The position numbers and the translations under genes are program-made. A stretch of 64,000 bases of DNA, taken from positions 112,542,688 through 112,606,687 of the forward strand of contig NC_086025.1 of NCBI RefSeq assembly GCF_036323735.1, given 5' to 3'. Of the stretch, positions 12,061-24,412 are shown in pieces (positions within the stretch are counted from its first letter, which is position 1; each line of letters begins with the position of its first letter). This stretch comes from Rattus norvegicus. Taxonomy: Eukaryota > Chordata > Mammalia > Rodentia > Muridae. The notes below the pieces were generated by a model that searched no databases, was not told the DNA's origin, and saw only the letters and a list, made by a program, of their open reading frames with translations.

Positions 12061-12617
12061 GGTCATGCTGGTCCATCCTTCATGACCCAGCAAGCTGACT
12101 CAGGTAATGGGTTTTTGAAGCCACAGATGGCTGTTGGGTACCAAGGGCTGAGCCGTGTAAACTATTATTAAAGCAATGGAGAGATCAAGGTCAGGTGAAC
12201 GGCAATGTAACCCAAAGGCAGCCCTTTGGGACAGCAGTACAACCATTTCTGGGGTTTTAAATATGTTGGACAGGGTTTTGCTACGTAGCTTAGGCTGACC
12301 CCTTCCCCCCCAGAATCAAGATCCTTCTGGGTTTTTAGTGAGAATCCTGGGTGATGTTTGAGGCTGAAGAAGCTAGTTTCAAGATCAGTGCCTGGAACCC
12401 TGATTCCACAAGGGACCTCGCAGGAGGTGGGAGTGAAGGCAAATCGTTAGCCTTTTAGCTACAGATTTACTCAGAGGTGTGAGGCTGGCCCATGTCCCCT
12501 CAGGCCTGTACTGTGAAATGTGATTCTGTGGGCTTTGAGGAAGCAGAATTCAACCTCTTCCTTTGGTAATTGACCCCAGAGGTCCAAGTGACAAGTCAGG
12601 TATATAAGTTTCAATCC

Positions 12618-12720
12618 GGGGTTGGGGATTTAGCTCAGTGGTAGAGCGATTGCTTAGGAAGCGCAAGGCCCTGGGTTCGGTCCCCAGCTCCGAAAAAAAG
12701 AACCAAAAAAAAAAAAAAAA
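12618..12720 (+). mobile_element. ID element (tRNA-Ala-derived SINE)
   Basis: Begins GGGGTTGGGGATTTAGCTCA, includes the B-box-like GGTTCGGTCCCCAGCTCC, and has a long A-tail. A perfect 11-bp target-site duplication (AGTTTCAATCC) lies at 12607-12617 and 12721-12731, so the insertion is recent. Confidence 0.97.
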
Positions 12721-12786
12721 AGTTTCAATCCATCTCACAGAGTACTAGTATCAGTGATTTAACTCATGGGAGTCAGGCATACATAC

Positions 12787-12869
12787 TTTTTTTCTGGAGC
12801 TGGGGACCGAACCCAGGGCCTTGTGCTTGCTAGGCAAGCGCTCTACCACTGAGCTAAATCCCCAACCCC
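12787..12869 (-). mobile_element. ID element, inverted relative to its neighbour
   Basis: Reverse complement of an ID: TGGGGACCGAACCCAGGGCC, then GCTCTACCACTGAGCTAAAT and CCCCAACCCC. It faces the plus-strand ID about 65 bp away. Confidence 0.95.
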
Positions 12870-13039
12870 ATACCTTACTTTTTTAAAGATAAATTTTGTA
12901 TGTCTGCATACCACATGCAGGCAGTGCTCGTGGAATCAGGGAAAGTCAGACCCCCAGAACTGGAGTTACTGTGATGTTTGCTAACCGACGGAAAATCCAA
13001 CCCAGCAGACACAAGAGCAGCAAGTGCTCTTTAACAGCT

Positions 13040-13205
13040 CCATACATTTATTTTTGTGTCCATATGTGTGTTTACGGTTGTGGAGGCATTGTGTGCCATG
13101 ACACTTGCGTGGAGGTCAGAGGTCAACTTCTGGGGAGTTGGCTCTCTTTCCATCATGTGAGTCTAGACAACTGAATTTAGATCAGCAAGTTTGGCCTTTA
13201 CCTGA
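13040..13205 (-). mobile_element. old rodent SINE fragment (B3-type)
   Basis: GTGGAGGTCAGAGGTCAACT, then GGGGAGTTGGCTCTCTTTCC and GATGAGCTATCTTACC, are phrases of the diverged B3-type family in reverse orientation. Family assignment is tentative. Confidence 0.5.
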
Positions 13206-13207
13206 TG

Positions 13208-13342
13208 AGCTATCTTACCATTTATTCGGAGACAGGGTCTCTATAACCCTGGTTGTCCTGGAACTCACTATATATATCCAGGCTGGCCTCCAAGGTCCAG
13301 AGGTTCACCTGACTCTTCAGATGTTGGGATTAAAGCCATACC
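13208..13342 (-). mobile_element. B1 SINE
   Basis: GAGACAGGGTCTCTATAACC, GTCCTGGAACTCACTATATA and GGGATTAAAGCC are an antisense B1. Confidence 0.8.
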
Positions 13343-13474
13343 AGGCTCCAGTTTACTTCTGAGACTGTTTTACATTGTAGCTCAGGCTGGCCTGGTACTA
13401 CATAACTGAGGCTATCCTCAAACTTAGGCAAAGGGTTCTTCCTCCCTCAGTATAAAACTAGAAGGCCCTATCTT

Positions 13475-13760
13475 CATTTTCAAGATATGAAACTATAGGG
13501 GCTGGACAGATGGCTTAGTGGTTAAGAGCACCGACTGCTCTTCCAGAGGTCCTGAGTTCAACTCCCAGCAACCACATGGTGGCTCACAACCATCTGTAAT
13601 GAGATCTGATGCCCTCTTCTGGTGTGTCCGAAGACAGTGACAGTGTACTATATAATAAATAAACCTTTTTTTAAAAAAAAGATAGGAAACTATAATTCAA
13701 GGTGACACAAGATCACATGGCTGGGGAGTGAGGGAATCAGGGTTTGAGCCTGGGTTGACA
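13475..13760 (+). mobile_element. MIR interrupted by a B2
   Basis: ATCTTCATTTTCAAGATATG on the left and ATTCAAGGTGACACAAGATC plus GGGTTTGAGCCTGG on the right form one MIR core, split by the B2 at 13498-13680. The order of events is therefore MIR first, B2 later. Confidence 0.6.
13498..13680 (+). mobile_element. B2 SINE
   Basis: Full-length B2 from GGGGCTGGACAGATGGCT to AATAAATAAACC and a poly-T/poly-A end. Target-site duplication GATATGAAACTATA (13484-13497) and GATAGGAAACTATA (13681-13694), one mismatch. Confidence 0.95.
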
Positions 13761-14439
13761 GACCTCCAAAATCCCGTTCCAGATGACTAAGACCCTGTTC
13801 ATTCCCTCAGGGGGGAGCAGTAGATTCTCCTACAAGCTACACTCAGGTCAGAGTGATGTCACCATCTCTGCAGCTGATTCATCATCCTGGGCTTAGTTAG
13901 GAGAGGCCTCTGGGGGAGGGGTCTACTGGTGAGCTCTTGAAGAAACCAGCAAACCAGGCGATGAAGCAGAGGAGCTTTCAAAGTGAGCTGTGGCCAGAAC
14001 ACACCATTAGATAGAGTCATCTGTTTCTACGTCCTTTCAGCAAGGGCCCAGCCCATCGCAATTCTATTAAGTTGAAGGGACAGGGCCCTAGAAGGGTATG
14101 TGCGCACGAGATCCCCTGGTTTACCCAGAAAAGGGGAACCAGAAAGGACCAGCTTGGTTGTGGGGTCTCCAGCCCGTCACTACATACCTCTCTGGACTGG
14201 TGGTAGTAAAGGGATTTGGGTCCCCTAGGCTGATGGTAATAAAGGTTTTTGGGTCCCCCTGGGCAGGCCGTGGGGGGAGGGGCGGGCGATCGAGGTGGTG
14301 GGGCATGGAAAGAAGCTGCTGGCCATCTCGAGGTTTGAGATCTGTGGGAAAAATGCTTCGACTTTCAGACCAGGCGTGGGTGTGGTTCAGAGAAGTGAGG
14401 AGAATCTGAAGGTTCTTAAGGGTGAGCTTGAGACTGGAG

Positions 14440-15310
14440 TGTCCCGCCTCTTGGGGTAGGAGGGCCTGGGGAGCCGGCGGGGTGGCGTTGGGGAGGGGCT
14501 AGCCAGTAAGGAGTTGTCCCATCTTCCCAGAGGGGCTCTCCACGGGACGGGTTGACTCGGTCTGGAGGAGAGAGAGGGGCTATGTGGGGCGTCCGCCCTT
14601 CCGGGGAAAGGGGCTCGACGGCGGGGGCGTGGTCGCAGGGTGGGGCCCCATCCTCCTCGCGCTCCCCCGCAACGCGGGCCGGCAGGGGCGGGGACGGAGG
14701 CGGTGGGCGCCCATGGCCGGCCCACAATGAGGACAGCGGGCCGCGGTGAGTAAGCGGCGGCCGGCCGGGCCGGGCCACGCGGGGCGGAGGCTGCGCGGGC
14801 AGGTCGGGGCAGGCTGGCCGGGCGGGGTCGGGAGCCGAGTCCGCAGCCCTAGTCGCGCCGGAGCCGAGCGAGGACACCGAGGCCCCGCCCCGGCCGCCGG
14901 TGGCGCCCCGACCTCCGAGCGGCGCCGCAGACACAGCCGGAAACTGGCCCCGCCGGAGCCCGAGCGCCAGCCTAGTGCCACCTGACCCCGAGTGGGAGCC
15001 ACACGAACCGCAGCCCGAGTCCGAGTCCCAGTCCGGGCCGTCCGAGCCCGGCCTGCCATGGCGGGGCCGCGGGGCGCGCTCCTGGCCTGGTGTCGCCGCC
15101 AGTGCGAGGGCTACCGCGGCGTGGACATCCGCGACCTGAGCAGCTCCTTCCGGGACGGCCTGGCTTTCTGCGCCATCCTGCACCGGCACCGGCCCGACCT
15201 GCTGTGAGTGCCCGGGGCGCGCGAGCGAGCACGCGGGGCTGGGGACCGCCGCCCCCCTCAGTGACGCGGTGGCACACGCCGCCTTGAGAGGTCCGGGACC
15301 TCATACCCGC
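14440..15310 (+). promoter_or_regulatory. Micall1: CpG island and promoter of MICALL1
   Basis: Dense CpG and high GC, with GC boxes such as GGGGCGGGG at about 14686. No TATA box is apparent. The island covers the 5' UTR and whole first coding exon. The 5' UTR just before the start codon contains an imperfect CCGAGT-rich array (15015-15035). Transcription start is not determined. Confidence 0.8.
15058..15203 (+). CDS. Micall1: MICALL1 exon 1, start of CH domain
   Basis: Begins [19 protein letters not shown] and carries the first half of the calponin-homology domain ([20 protein letters not shown]). Donor gtgagt after two bases of a Leu codon. Confidence 0.96.
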
Positions 15311-17821
15311 CGCCTCTGAACGCGGAGCAGGGCCACCAAGACCCCAAGACCGTGCACCCCTTCCCCTACCTCGGGCCACTGGTGACAGGCTCTGACCTCT
15401 AAGAGGGAACTCTGACCTCTCCTTAGGGACGTCCCTACTCTAGGCTCCAGCAGACATACTGAGCTTCTCTTCCTCCATTGGCGTCAGAGCATAGTACTCC
15501 CAAACTTGGTTGTAGGAGATGAGAATATGCCACTCCCCCACTTAGGCTTCCTCTGAGTTCGAGCTGGTGTGAGCTGGGTGCTCTGGGAGTCTGTCTTCTT
15601 TCCAATAGGAATTTACATCTGTAAGGGCACCTACCGGAAGGGTCCTCAGGAAGAATGCTGCTCCAGATCACTTCCTACCTGAGAAGCTTGCGGGCCTCAG
15701 CTTTATTCAGTTCCCCATCCTTCCCTCCCCTAGGAGCCTAACCCCATTCCTTCTCTATATAAGCGTCTGTAAGTCCCATATTTTGTGGGACTCCCGTGGG
15801 AATATGGGTCATTAGTTTTAATTCTCTCTTCAGCTGTTTTGCCATTTACATTTAAAGTGCAAAGAACCTAGAGGGATGGAGGAGGGAGGCTTCTGTAAGG
15901 CGCTTTGGGCAGATAACTCTGTAGGGCACTAACCTACTATTTGTGGCACAGGGTTCCTAGATAAATAGCTGTCAGGTGACTGTGGATACCTGACTTCCCC
16001 AAACCACGTCGACTAGGAATCTGTCGAGGTGTATACCCCCATGGCTTTGCTGTTCACAGTGGGGCACAAAGATGGGCAGAGAATGGGAGCCAGGCAGGGG
16101 AAAACTAGTACAGTTCATAGTCGCCAATCTGTAGCTTCCAGCTGAAAAGTGGGCTCCAGCTGCTCCGAAGGGTCTCCCCAGAAAACGTATCCAGACCCAC
16201 AGAACAACCAAGGTGGTCTGACTTCTAGTCAGCTTTCTTCCCTTAGCCCCGGAACCTCTTTCTTTCATTCGTTCATTTATTTCTTCATAAAACTGAGAGC
16301 AGCGGTTCATCTGGTGCTGTCTTCCTTTTGCTCCAGGTTTCAGTAGAAAATCTCATAAATCAAATACAACAGTTGGTACTGTTTTATTTACAACCCCCTG
16401 GGAGGGCTCCTCCAACTCTCAGAACCATCTCTCCCCCTTCCTGCTCCCTTGCCCCAGGCTTGTTTCCGTAGGAGGACAGGGTGTGTGGGAAGGCCCTGAA
16501 AGGATTGCCCAACTCTAACTTGGTTTGCTGTGTTCAGTGGTCCAGTGTCTAGGGGTCCAGGAAGATAGGGTTTTGGTCATGTGGATGCAGAAGGGAGCCA
16601 GGTTTTACAGCCACGGTACCCAGTGCTAACAGAGGAGGGTTGTGGGGCTCGGACCTTGAGCTTACAGTAATGGAGGAGGATGCTGGGCTTGGCCCTGCCT
16701 TGGAGGTGAGGCTCAGTGGTCTTCTGGTTTTGCTGGGAACTAACCCTAAGGGGGAGGTCAGGATGAGCCTCAAGGGAGGAGAGTTGGTGTCAGGCTGCTT
16801 GGTGCTGAACCCCGGGCTCTAAGTGCTAGCTACCGGGTGCTAATGTTTAAGCTCTGGAGAAAATCATTGGTTCTCTGGGCATCTGGAAGGTGGGGTTGAT
16901 AAGAAGACCTACCTCAGCCCTGTGGTGAGGGTTTTAAGTGAGATAATAAGCATTTAACTGTAACCACTAGAAGAGGTGCTATTAGGTGGTGAGGGGTGGG
17001 AAGGACTGTTTAGCCCCTTAGCTAGTAAACAAGTATGTTTAGAGTCACTGCCACACGGGGTTGGGGATTTAGCTCAGTGGTAGAGCGCTTGCCTAGCAAC
17101 CGCAAGGCCCTGGGTTCAGTCCCCAGCTCCAAGAAAAAAAAAAAAAGAAAGAAAGAAAAGAAAAAAAAAGTTGCTTCCACACGCTGGAGTTGGCAGTGGA
17201 GATCTCAGCCAACAAGGTACAAATCTACAATCTAGCAGGGAGGTGGCTCAAGCCTTTAATCCTGGACCTTGGGAGGCAGAGGCAGGCGGATCTCTGAGTT
17301 CCAGGCTAGACTGGTCTACAGAGTTCCAGGACAGCCAGAGCTACACAGAGAAACCTTGTCTTGAGAAACAGCAACAGTACAATGCCAGCTTACTGTAACA
17401 CACATGTGAGCCTAGGGGACACTTCCTAAGGAAAAGGCAAAAGACAAGAGAAGCCTCAAGGCCCCACCTGAGGACTTTCAAAACCTGCAGGTATCCAAAG
17501 AGGCAAGTGTGAAGCCATGTTTCCTCCCAAGCAGACATCTAGACCAAATCCAGTTGTCCATTTACTTAGGGAGGCTGGGGCCTAGACCATGCTCATTACA
17601 TGAGAGGCCAGGTCCCTCCTACAGCACAGAGAAGAGAATTATCTGTCCTGTATTTATGCATTATTTGTTAGAGATGTGCGTGCTAGGCAAGCTCGCAGTC
17701 CCTGAATGATACCCTCAGCACTTAAGGGCAGATCTGTGTAAGAGCAGAGGTTGGGTGAAAGCCAAAGCCATTTGACAAAGTGGTTCAGGGCTCTGAGGCT
17801 GCTGGTGCTGGCCCAGGCCTC

Positions 17822-17883
<62 letters not shown>

Positions 17884-18126
17884 GTTGGCGAGGGGCCCTT
17901 CTCTCCTCCAGGATTTTCTAAATCCCTGTGAGATCAGAGTCCATGTGGCATTCATTTCTGTGCTTTTGTTGCCTCCAGAGTCAAAGGGAACTTTCTCAAC
18001 CTCTGGAAGTTCTCTGAAAAGAAGGATCTGTGTTATCCAAACCCAGATGTCATTGTCATTTAGGGATAGGGATGGAGTGGAAGGAATTGAGGGAAAAGAA
18101 GGTGTAATATTGTGTGTGTTTATGCG

Positions 18127-18178
<52 letters not shown>

Positions 18179-21100
18179 TGTGATGATATTCTACCTTTTT
18201 TTTAAATACTGAGACGAGAGGCTGGCTAATCTGGCTATATTGACTGTCTACCGCATCAGGGATCCGGATTACTAGCATGTGCCACCATGCCTGCATTTTT
18301 CATGGTGCTGGGGCTTGAACTGAGGTCCTCAGGTTTGTGTGGCAAGTGCTTCACACACCTCCCCAGTAAGCTGCCTCCCCAGTCCCAGTTACCACAGTTT
18401 AACAGTTATTGCTCTGTATTCTTTCAACAAGCATGCGCAAGATCACTTCCTAAACACCCAGAAGCAATGGGGACAAGCTGTGAACCAGCTTTCTAGGGAC
18501 ACTGCTGAGGAAACCAGATTGAACCTTCCAGACAAGTTACCGTGATCTCATTGGTTTTGGAGTACCCCCTTCCCCCCTTCCATGTTGGGTACCAGGAAAC
18601 TGAGGCAAAGGGTTCAGCAGTGGCAAAGCTTGCACACTTTGCTGTATCTAGGAGACCTTTGCCATTCTCAGATCCTGCTGGCCCTCACTGCAGCCTGGGA
18701 GCAGGGGCTGAGGCTCCCCTGAGTTTCCAGGGCAGCGGAGGCTGGTAGGGTTCCTGACCTGCCCACAGCCAGTCACACAGTCAAACAAGCCCACAGGTGT
18801 CCTACCTGCGCATGCTCCAGCCCACTGGTTTCCACAGATGGGTGAAGCTAGCAGGCACCCGTGTTTCCCACACCAGTTTGTGGATGTGTCTTGCCACCGC
18901 TTACCTGCCCCACTTCAGAAGCTTCGAAACCCCTTACGAGGGAAGTAGGGATGCCTATCTACTGTAAGGAAGCTGTCCCCAAGAGCAAGCATCTCAGCTG
19001 ACTACCAGGTCTGGATTATGTCCCTTTCTACTCTGTTTCTAACTTCTATTTGGGCCCCACTAAGAAACATGTAGGCCTGGGGGCCATAGCGGCACATGCC
19101 TTTAATCCCAGCACTCTGAAGGCAGTTCGAGGCCGGCCTGGTCTGCAGAGGGAGTTCCAGGACAGCGAGGGCTACACAGGAAACCCTGCCTCAAAACAAA
19201 CAAACAAACAAACCCAATCAAACAAACTAAAAACCCCACGTGGAGGGGCCTAAGAGTTTGCTCAATTCTCAGCACCCATGTGTCTGTAACTCTAGTCCCA
19301 AGGAACCCAGTGCCCTCTTCTGACCTTCTTGAGCACCAGGCATGCACAGAGGCACAGACACGCATGCTGTGAAAACTCATACATTAGGTAAATAAACAAG
19401 AAGATATATCCACACACATACACACAAAATAAATATATACTATAAGCTTAATGAAACAAACAAAACAGAAAAGGAAATATTCCTCTTGGAGTTAGGTGGG
19501 GTTTCAGGTTTTCTGCTAGGTGTGGCGTGTGTGTCTGTGACATTCAGAGGACGTTCCAAAGGCACAGGCTTGCAGAGCTGGCTGGCTTCCCCTCTTGAAC
19601 CTCAGCACCTTCTGTAAAGTAGGGTGAATGTCTGTCAGATGAGTTGCTGTGACCTTCAGACCTACATGGGCATGCTTGGTTGGTCTTTTTTTGCCACTGA
19701 CTGAGAAAGCCTCCTGTGGAAGCTTCGCTTGAGCCCACCCCTTCTCAGTGATTTCCCAGGCCTTGCTTGGGTGCCTCCAAGGGCTCAGTCTCCTCTACTT
19801 AGAGCTGACAGCTCTGCAAGTCTGGGCAGGGAGTCTACAGGTTCCTGAGGTCAAGCTCCCACCTCCTTTCTGACCCCGCCCCTGCTTCCTGACCCCGCCC
19901 TCACGCCCATCATGACTCTTGACTGTTCTCTTGTCTCTTGCAGTGACTTCCAATCTCTCTCCAAGGAAAATGTCTTCGAGAATAACCGATTGGTGAGTCC
20001 TCACACAGATTGAAGCAACTGTGGTGTGGTGGGAGAGGGTAGGGGTCTCTCGGGGGCCGCTGCATTTGGTGAGGGGGCTGGTGCAGGTCCTAGAGGAGAC
20101 CCTGGTTCTCCTCCTTCCTCACCTCTTCCCCTGGATGTCCTTCCCTGAAGCGGCAGAGCTCTCCTTCAGGCCACCACGTGGGGATGATACCTTTGTCACC
20201 CTGTCCCCATTATAGTGAGCTGGGACTAGTCTGAAGTATTCACTAACACTGCCATCTCTGTCCTCTCTTCCCTGCGGCTGCTCCTGTTTCCCCCTTTGCA
20301 CCTAACTTCACCCTAGGCCTTTGAAGTGGCTGAAAAGGAACTGGGCATCCCTGCTCTCCTGGACCCCAATGACATGGTCTCCATGAGTGTCCCTGACTGT
20401 CTCAGCATCATGACTTATGTGTCCCAGTACTACAACCACTTCACCAGTTCTGGCCAAGGTGAGAGGGGACCCAGCCCTTCAGGGAGGCTGCCTTGAGCTG
20501 TTTACTTCTTTTCCGAACAGTAAAGAAATGGCCAGGAGACAGCCTGTCATTGAGTCACTGACAGTGGGTTCCCTAGTTCACATATTTATTGCATTAAGCA
20601 AGCGATGGTTTAGGTAACCTGCTCACACCTGTAATCTCCACCCTTGGGAGGCTGAAGCAGAGGGATCACCTCAAGTTTGAGGCCAGCCTGGGCCACAGAA
20701 CCAAACCCTATCTGCTTTGCCTGGATAGGGGAGACAAGCACTAAGCCCAGGTGAGCTCATCTGTGAGTTCACCTCTCCTCACCCACTGCACTTCCTGTCT
20801 GCCGTTTCCTGTCCTCACACTTTCCACAGCTTTTTCTTCCTGCCACGCTGGTCTCTTCTTCTGTGCTGTTGCACAGCGCTGTTGCAGAGCCTGCCTCCTC
20901 AGCTTGAGAATTAGACACTGGAGGAGTGCGTCCAGGAGGGGAAGACTTCCTTTCTGTTCTGGTCAGGTTCTGAGTGTCCCGGGACAGTGTGGGACTCCCC
21001 TCTGCATAGGGGAAGTGAGTCCAAAGAAGGGGAATTGAAGAGGTCAGGAACCCAGCACAAAAGCTGAGGGGCAGGGCTGAGGATCTGGGTGTCCTGAGTC

Positions 21101-23088
21101 CTGCACTGGGCAGGTGCTGCCACTGGGCTCTCAGTAGCCTCACATGGGCCATGTTTCCTGTATCTGCTCCGTGTGGGGAACATCCAGTCTGTCTCTTTAA
21201 ATGGGGTGGGGCTAGAGAGATGGCTCAATGGTTAGGAGTACAGTCTGCTCTTTCAGAGGACCCAGCACCCACATGCACGTGGAGGCCCACAGCTATGTGT
21301 GGATGCTTTCTTTTGACCTCTACAAGCATCAGACATGAACAGACACACAGGCATACATAATAAAATAATAAAAACATATTCTTTAAAAAGGCTGAGGATG
21401 ACGGCACAGGCTTATATACCAGCTCAGAGGAGGCAGTGACAGGCTGGTCTCTGTGAGTTCAAGGACAGCCTGCTCTGCAAAAGGAGTTCTGGGCCCGCCA
21501 GGCTGCATTGTGAGACCTTGTCTCAAAAAAATGAAAGAAATAAAATACAAAAGAACAAACAAAGCAACATGTTGCAGGGGCTGGGAATGTACCTCAGTTG
21601 GCAGAATGTGTGCTCGTATGCATAAGACTCTTCCGTCCACAGTACCACAGAAACTAGTGATGGCTGCTCACACAGCAGTAATCCCAGCATTTGGAGACGG
21701 ACACAGGAAGGTCAGAAGTTCAAAATCCCGTCAGCTGCACAGCCTGGGAGACATGAGATCTTGCCTTTAAAAAAAATCAGGGGTTGGGGATTTAGCTCAG
21801 TGGTAGAGCGCTTGCCTAGCAAGTGCAAGGCCCTGGGTTCGGTCCCCAGCTCTGAAAAAAAAAAGAAAAAAGAAAAAAAAATCAAATCAGATCAGGTTTT
21901 TGAGCTGGCACTACTACCCAGGCTGATGACTGAGTTCAATCCTGGAATCCACATGGTGGAAGGAGAGAACTGACTACCGAATATGCCTCTGACCTCCACC
22001 TATACACCATAGCTCTTTCAAGCCCTGGCCACCCCTCCACCCCAAGTAAATAAATATAAAAGTGTTATGTGAAAGAATAAATTAAGGGCTGAAGAGATGT
22101 CTCAGCGGTTAACAAAGACTGGGTTCAGTTCCCGGCACTTCGGCCAGGCAACTCCCAAGTGCCTATGACTCTACGGGCATTGCACTCCTGTGCACAAACC
22201 TACGTGTAGACGCATACACACCCACATATTCAAAACAGGAAACCGTAAAGTCTTAAGTAATTGGGTACACAAACGGGGATGCATATGCTGACTTAGGCAT
22301 AGATCTGCATGTGCAGAGGACAACTGCACTGGGAGACCCCACAGTCACTGGTGGCACGGAGATAAGAGCGTAGGCTCAGAATTTTCCCTTCACTTCTTTA
22401 GTCTGTGAGGAACGTGAGCCTCCATTTCCCCTTTGTGATAGGGTTGCGCACAGAGCCCACCTCGCACGCACGGTTGCTCTGAGGAGTAAAAGGGCTTTGT
22501 GGAGAGCGTGTGTGCCTTGTTGTTTAGGAGTCGGGATTTGTTGTTCACTTGTCTCCGGCCTGGGTGGCACAGTTTCGTGACTGTGACTTTGATGGTTATA
22601 TTGGATGGACGCCCATCGTAACAGAGGAGCACCGTGTCTGTACACTTAGCTTGCATAACAGTCAGGAACCACGGAAGGACTGTGACCCTGATCATTTCCC
22701 AGGCTGCTCTGCTCCCTCGCCTTTGCCCCACCCCTTTCAAATGGGCTCTCCATGTAGCCCAGACTGGCCTGAAACCTTGGCTGCTTCTTTTTCAGTCTTC
22801 TGAGGCAGGGCTACAGATGACTGTAGTCACGTTTGTCACTTTATTCCCCCCAGTGGTCTTTGTGGACAACCATGGATCTCTTGTAAGCCCTTCCTTCCTA
22901 GAGGGCCCTTCCTAGACCTGCTTGCAAGGTTGGGCTATGCTGTGAGGTTTCATTGATAAAGGTACAGTTTGTATCTTTTATGTCAGTCAACCCCTAGACA
23001 CTAACCCTTTTTATCCCATTTGCCACTGCCGTGGTGTGTTCCAACCCTAGAGGCTGTTCTCTTCCCCAGATGGCCCTGTGTTGTACTT

Positions 23089-23154
<66 letters not shown>

Positions 23155-24375
23155 GTATATGGCCAGTTCTTTCCTGTCTGTACAGTAGCTGCTGCCGTGT
23201 GCTCCAGGAGCCTCTTCTGGGGAGCACACAGAATATACTATGTATGTACAACCCAGGGCCTTACACAATGTAAGTAAGCACCCTAGTACTGAGCTGTTGT
23301 TCCAGCCACCATCTTCCTCCTTCCCCTGCAGACCATCTCTGTCTGTACAACTGTTGCCCTAGCACCGGGCACTTTCTCAGGCTTTTAGAGTCCTTGCTGT
23401 GTGCCAGGCACTGTGTTGTTTTTTGGGAAGAGAGGAAGTTTCAGAGACTGTTGTATCATGCTGGAGGAAGGGAAAGAAAGCCTTTAGTAGTACATTTCTC
23501 AGGAGCTGAATGGAAGGCAGAGTGTACTGGGGAGAGCAGGCTGCTCTCCTCTGGTCTGGGAGGGCCTTTGCAGTGGGATTTGAAGTGAGCAGCAGACAGC
23601 CTAGGCAGCTGTGACGATCTGAGGAGGCACATGGCAGGCCAAAGCAGAATGGGTCTGTGCTTCTGGGGAACTGGGAGGAAGAGACCTCTCCAAGAGAACC
23701 TTGGCAGGGAGCTGTCTAGGCTGCTGAGTTTCCAAACTCTGTCACAGGACTCACAATAAGATGAGCATTTCAGCCAGGCATGAAAGGGGCAGAGGCAGGC
23801 AGATCTCTGAGAGTTCAAAGCCAGGCTAGTCTACTGAATGAAATCCAGGTCAGAGTTATATCGTGAGACCCTATCTCAATAAAATGAAACAAAACAAAAA
23901 AATAAATACATTCTCCGCCAAACTCCCAAATTCACACACGTGTGTGAGTGACACAAGATTTAGGAATCACTCCTTCCCCGTCTAACACGATGGCCTTTGT
24001 CTTGAGCAGATGTTTCTCTCCTGTTCCATTGCTCAGCTAAATGTCACCTGCTTTGTCCTTGCAGGGTGCCGTTAAGGCCTGGGACTAGGGGTTTGCTGAA
24101 TGTGTTACCGCAGATCTCCGTAAGGAACTTGTATTCAATTGAATTGTATTATCATCGTTATAAATATTTGTTTTGTATGTATATGTGTGTGCTTGATGTG
24201 TGTCTGTATATCATGTGTGTTTAGTAGCCTGCAGGAGACCAGAAGGGCATTGGATCCCTTGGAACTGGAGTTACAGGTGGTGGTGAGCGGTCATGTGTGT
24301 GCACAAACTCAAGCCAGGTCTTCTGTAAGAGCACTTAGCCTCTAAGTCACCTCTCTAGCCTGTTATCATCATCAA

Positions 24376-24412
<37 letters not shown>

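Larger units (their letters stand above)
1363..14440. other. intergenic interval EIF3L to MICALL1
   Basis: About 13 kb between the EIF3L 3' end and the MICALL1 CpG island. It holds B1, B2 and older rodent SINEs, ID elements, MIR fragments and a (CT)n and a (TG)n tract, listed separately. I see no exon series, CpG island or RNA gene in it. The stretch from about 4.9 to 6.8 kb is unusually free of SINEs, but I recognise nothing in it. Confidence 0.7.
15204..19943 (+). other. Micall1: MICALL1 intron 1
   Basis: 4.7 kb, phase 2. Contains an ID, two B1 copies, two (TG)n tracts and a MIR-like remnant around 16870-16960. No other gene seen. Confidence 0.85.

Noticed and set aside
12618..12690. tRNA gene suggested by A-box and B-box motifs in the ID elements
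   Set aside because: ID elements derive from tRNA-Ala and keep promoter boxes, but they lack a full cloverleaf and carry A-tails and target-site duplications. They are SINEs, not tRNA genes. The same holds for the B2 heads.
14416..15189. 257-codon open frame on the minus strand over the MICALL1 CpG island
   Set aside because: High GC content lowers stop-codon frequency. The peptide is Pro/Arg/Gly-rich without domain features and is antisense to the real CH-domain exon. The other long frames at 14580-15059 and 14972-15379 have the same cause.
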